A stretch of DNA of 31,134 bases. It comes from Acanthaster planci. Its lineage: Eukaryota > Echinodermata > Asteroidea > Valvatida > Acanthasteridae. The stretch's first letter is position 1; every line of letters begins with the position of its first letter. A program made the translations under genes and the position numbers. Shown piece by piece: positions 29,636-31,134 of the stretch. Location of the stretch: positions 1,048,685-1,079,818 of the forward strand of contig NW_019091405.1 in NCBI RefSeq assembly GCF_001949145.1. Reading direction: 5' to 3'. Under the pieces are notes generated by a model. The model was not told the DNA's origin. It worked only from the letters and a program-made list of their open reading frames with translations, and ran no database searches.

Positions 29636-31026
29636 CTATGGTGACAATCACACACTTCAAGCATTTAAACCTCAGATTTAGAAAAACACAGAAATCTCAC
29701 AATTTGGGATCCAACGTCAGAGAGATTTTAAGTTTTAAACAGAGAACTTAAATTTTATTTAAGCATGAACCAGATTTGAATGAATGCATAGCTGTGGTGC
29801 CCAAAAAACGAAGATACATAAAAAACGCAGCAAGTAACAATTCAAGTTTGCAAAAAAGTCATTTTAGCTGTTCAAATGCCCTCAGGGAAGGTCAACTTGA
29901 ACAACCAAAAGAGTCACACAGCATTTTACATGTAAATGAACTACAGCAAGTGACAGAGGTATTCCAGGAAGTTCATGAATCTGTCTTCACATGTGATTGA
30001 TTCAACGGTACATTTATGGAATGGTGGTGGCAACTGATGGCACTTGGAATGAACAAGCTATAATCAGACATTGCTTCACACTTAAACAATTTGCGGGAAG
30101 CTAATTTTCAGGCCATGGTACCCGTAAGAGAAAGGGTGACCTTAACGGGTTAGCAAAATGCATAAAGAATTTGTCAGACATCCTCAAACCATTGCCCCAT
30201 CCCAATGATCTAGGGGATTCTAGTGTGTGTTTCCTTTCATTTGTTTGGCTTTGGGGGATTTACCAACCTGACAAATGACTTTGAAACGTTCAAAAATAAA
30301 GCCCTACGTATCTTCACATTAAAAAACTAAGTAAATTGACAGGAGACTTTCCTCTGCTAAAATTCTTGACAAACAGCTATACATTGTGGTGTGCAAGTTG
30401 GTTTTAAGGGAAGAGTTTCTGAAAATCTGGAGGGCAATGGCTGAAAATTGAAGTAAAAAAGGAAAAACAAAACACCTGTATTTATCTGTGCACATGTCAA
30501 AAACAACTTGGGGATTGTAACTGTCGCACATCCATGTACATGTAATACCATTTTGCATTACCAAGCTCCAACATGATGTGCAACAACAGTTTGTAATACC
30601 GTCAGACCGTTGGCGGACCTAGGTGGAGTTTTTTTCAAATATATTTTGGAAAGGGGGAAGGCATCCCGAAAGAGAGAAGGTCATAGTACTGACGTCAAAA
30701 GAAATAACTACGGGCACGGGGTCTTAGCAGTGGTCCTTTGGGACATCTGATTTTGATGACTTTTTAGACCTAAGATGGAATCGTTGTCCGTATCGTTTAA
30801 ACCAGGAGGGAGGGTGTATGATAGCATCTGTGGAAGGGTTGGAGGGAGGTTCCCAAACCCCCTGATGCCACCAGCACTTCAGACAGGGTGTATCTAAAGC
30901 TCAAGTTAGTGATATAAGGCAAATGTGTACAAAAATAAATGTCCTAATAAGATCTGCTACGTACACTGCACAGAGGAACGTGGAATAGTGTTCATTAACA
31001 GTATTAAACTTGAAAACAAAACTGAC
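29636..31026. other. Unassigned stretch, probable intron
   Basis: No firm feature. The segment 30600-30900 contains GGCGGACCTAGGTGGAG followed by G-rich patches and may be repeat-derived, but I find no second copy in the window. Confidence 0.35.
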
Positions 31027-31069
31027 CGGGGCATCTCCTTGAGGTGGCACTCATCAAGGCATGCATCAG
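31027..31069 (-). CDS. Weak candidate 43-nt exon
   Basis: Minus strand. The acceptor GGGCTCTACTTGTTAAACA then TTCCAG is strong and the donor CCCCG|GTCAGT moderate. Phase 0 reads LMHALMSATSRRCP and leaves in phase 1, which would join the alternative acceptor at 29625 in frame (Ala then HSNASALREAL). Another frame, DACLDECHLKEMP, is open too. It lies at the window edge and is listed as a possibility only. Confidence 0.2.
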
Positions 31070-31134
31070 CTGGAATGTTTAACAAGTAGAGCCCATTCAG
31101 AAATGAAAACCGACAGCCTAAAATATGACCATAT

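Noticed and set aside
1-31134. CRISPR array, rRNA, or bacterial defence/operon system
   Set aside because: No regularly spaced direct repeats, no rRNA-like sequence, and no tightly packed ORFs. All structure seen is eukaryotic.

Overview
This is a window of animal nuclear DNA: AT-rich, intron-bearing, GC-richer exons with GT-AG boundaries, TATA-type promoters, and short palindromic and tRNA-derived repeats. The one fully recognisable gene is a true TGF-beta (TGFB1/2/3 class) ligand. It has the class-specific nine cysteines but differs clearly from any vertebrate isoform, and it is encoded by only four exons. I infer a deuterostome invertebrate, most likely an ambulacrarian such as an echinoderm. 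That lineage call is an inference, not something the sequence proves.

Layout. Positions 1-4000 are mostly unassigned, with two copies of a dispersed repeat and a TATA/Inr-like site followed by an unrecognised 63-codon ORF. The TGF-beta gene runs on the + strand from a CCAAT/TATA promoter (about 4016-4135) through coding exons 4453-4807, 10052-10360, 11473-11535 and 11896-12413. All three introns are phase 1 and the exons join into a 414-residue preproprotein. Intron 1 (5.2 kb) holds possible regulatory sequence. Intron 2 holds a foldback element with 33-bp inverted ends and a possible retroelement tail. The 3' UTR probably ends near 14.2 kb. A second foldback element lies at 15.5-15.7 kb.

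The right half (16-31 kb) looks like the 3' part of a second gene on the - strand, converging tail to tail with TGF-beta. I find no long ORF there. Instead there are short open segments flanked by good splice sites whose phases chain together: 29460-29635 (phase 0 in, 2 out), optionally 27805-27834, 23234-23370 (2 in, 1 out), an optional 24-nt microexon 23159-23182, and a terminal exon 22010-22107. The predicted protein is Ser/Pro/Thr/Asn-rich and I do not recognise it. In human, TGFB3 is convergent with TTLL5, so a TTLL5-like gene is a testable guess. A tRNA-derived SINE region with a nested, inverted insertion flanked by 12-bp target duplications lies at 24.05-24.37 kb.

The most interesting points are the RGD placed as in vertebrate TGFB1/3 latency peptides but without the following Leu-x-x-Leu/Ile, a four-residue insertion carrying an N-glycosylation sequon in the mature ligand, the mature ligand lying in a single exon, and the convergent minus-strand gene with a microexon. 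I saw no rRNA, intact tRNA, CRISPR array or prokaryotic system.
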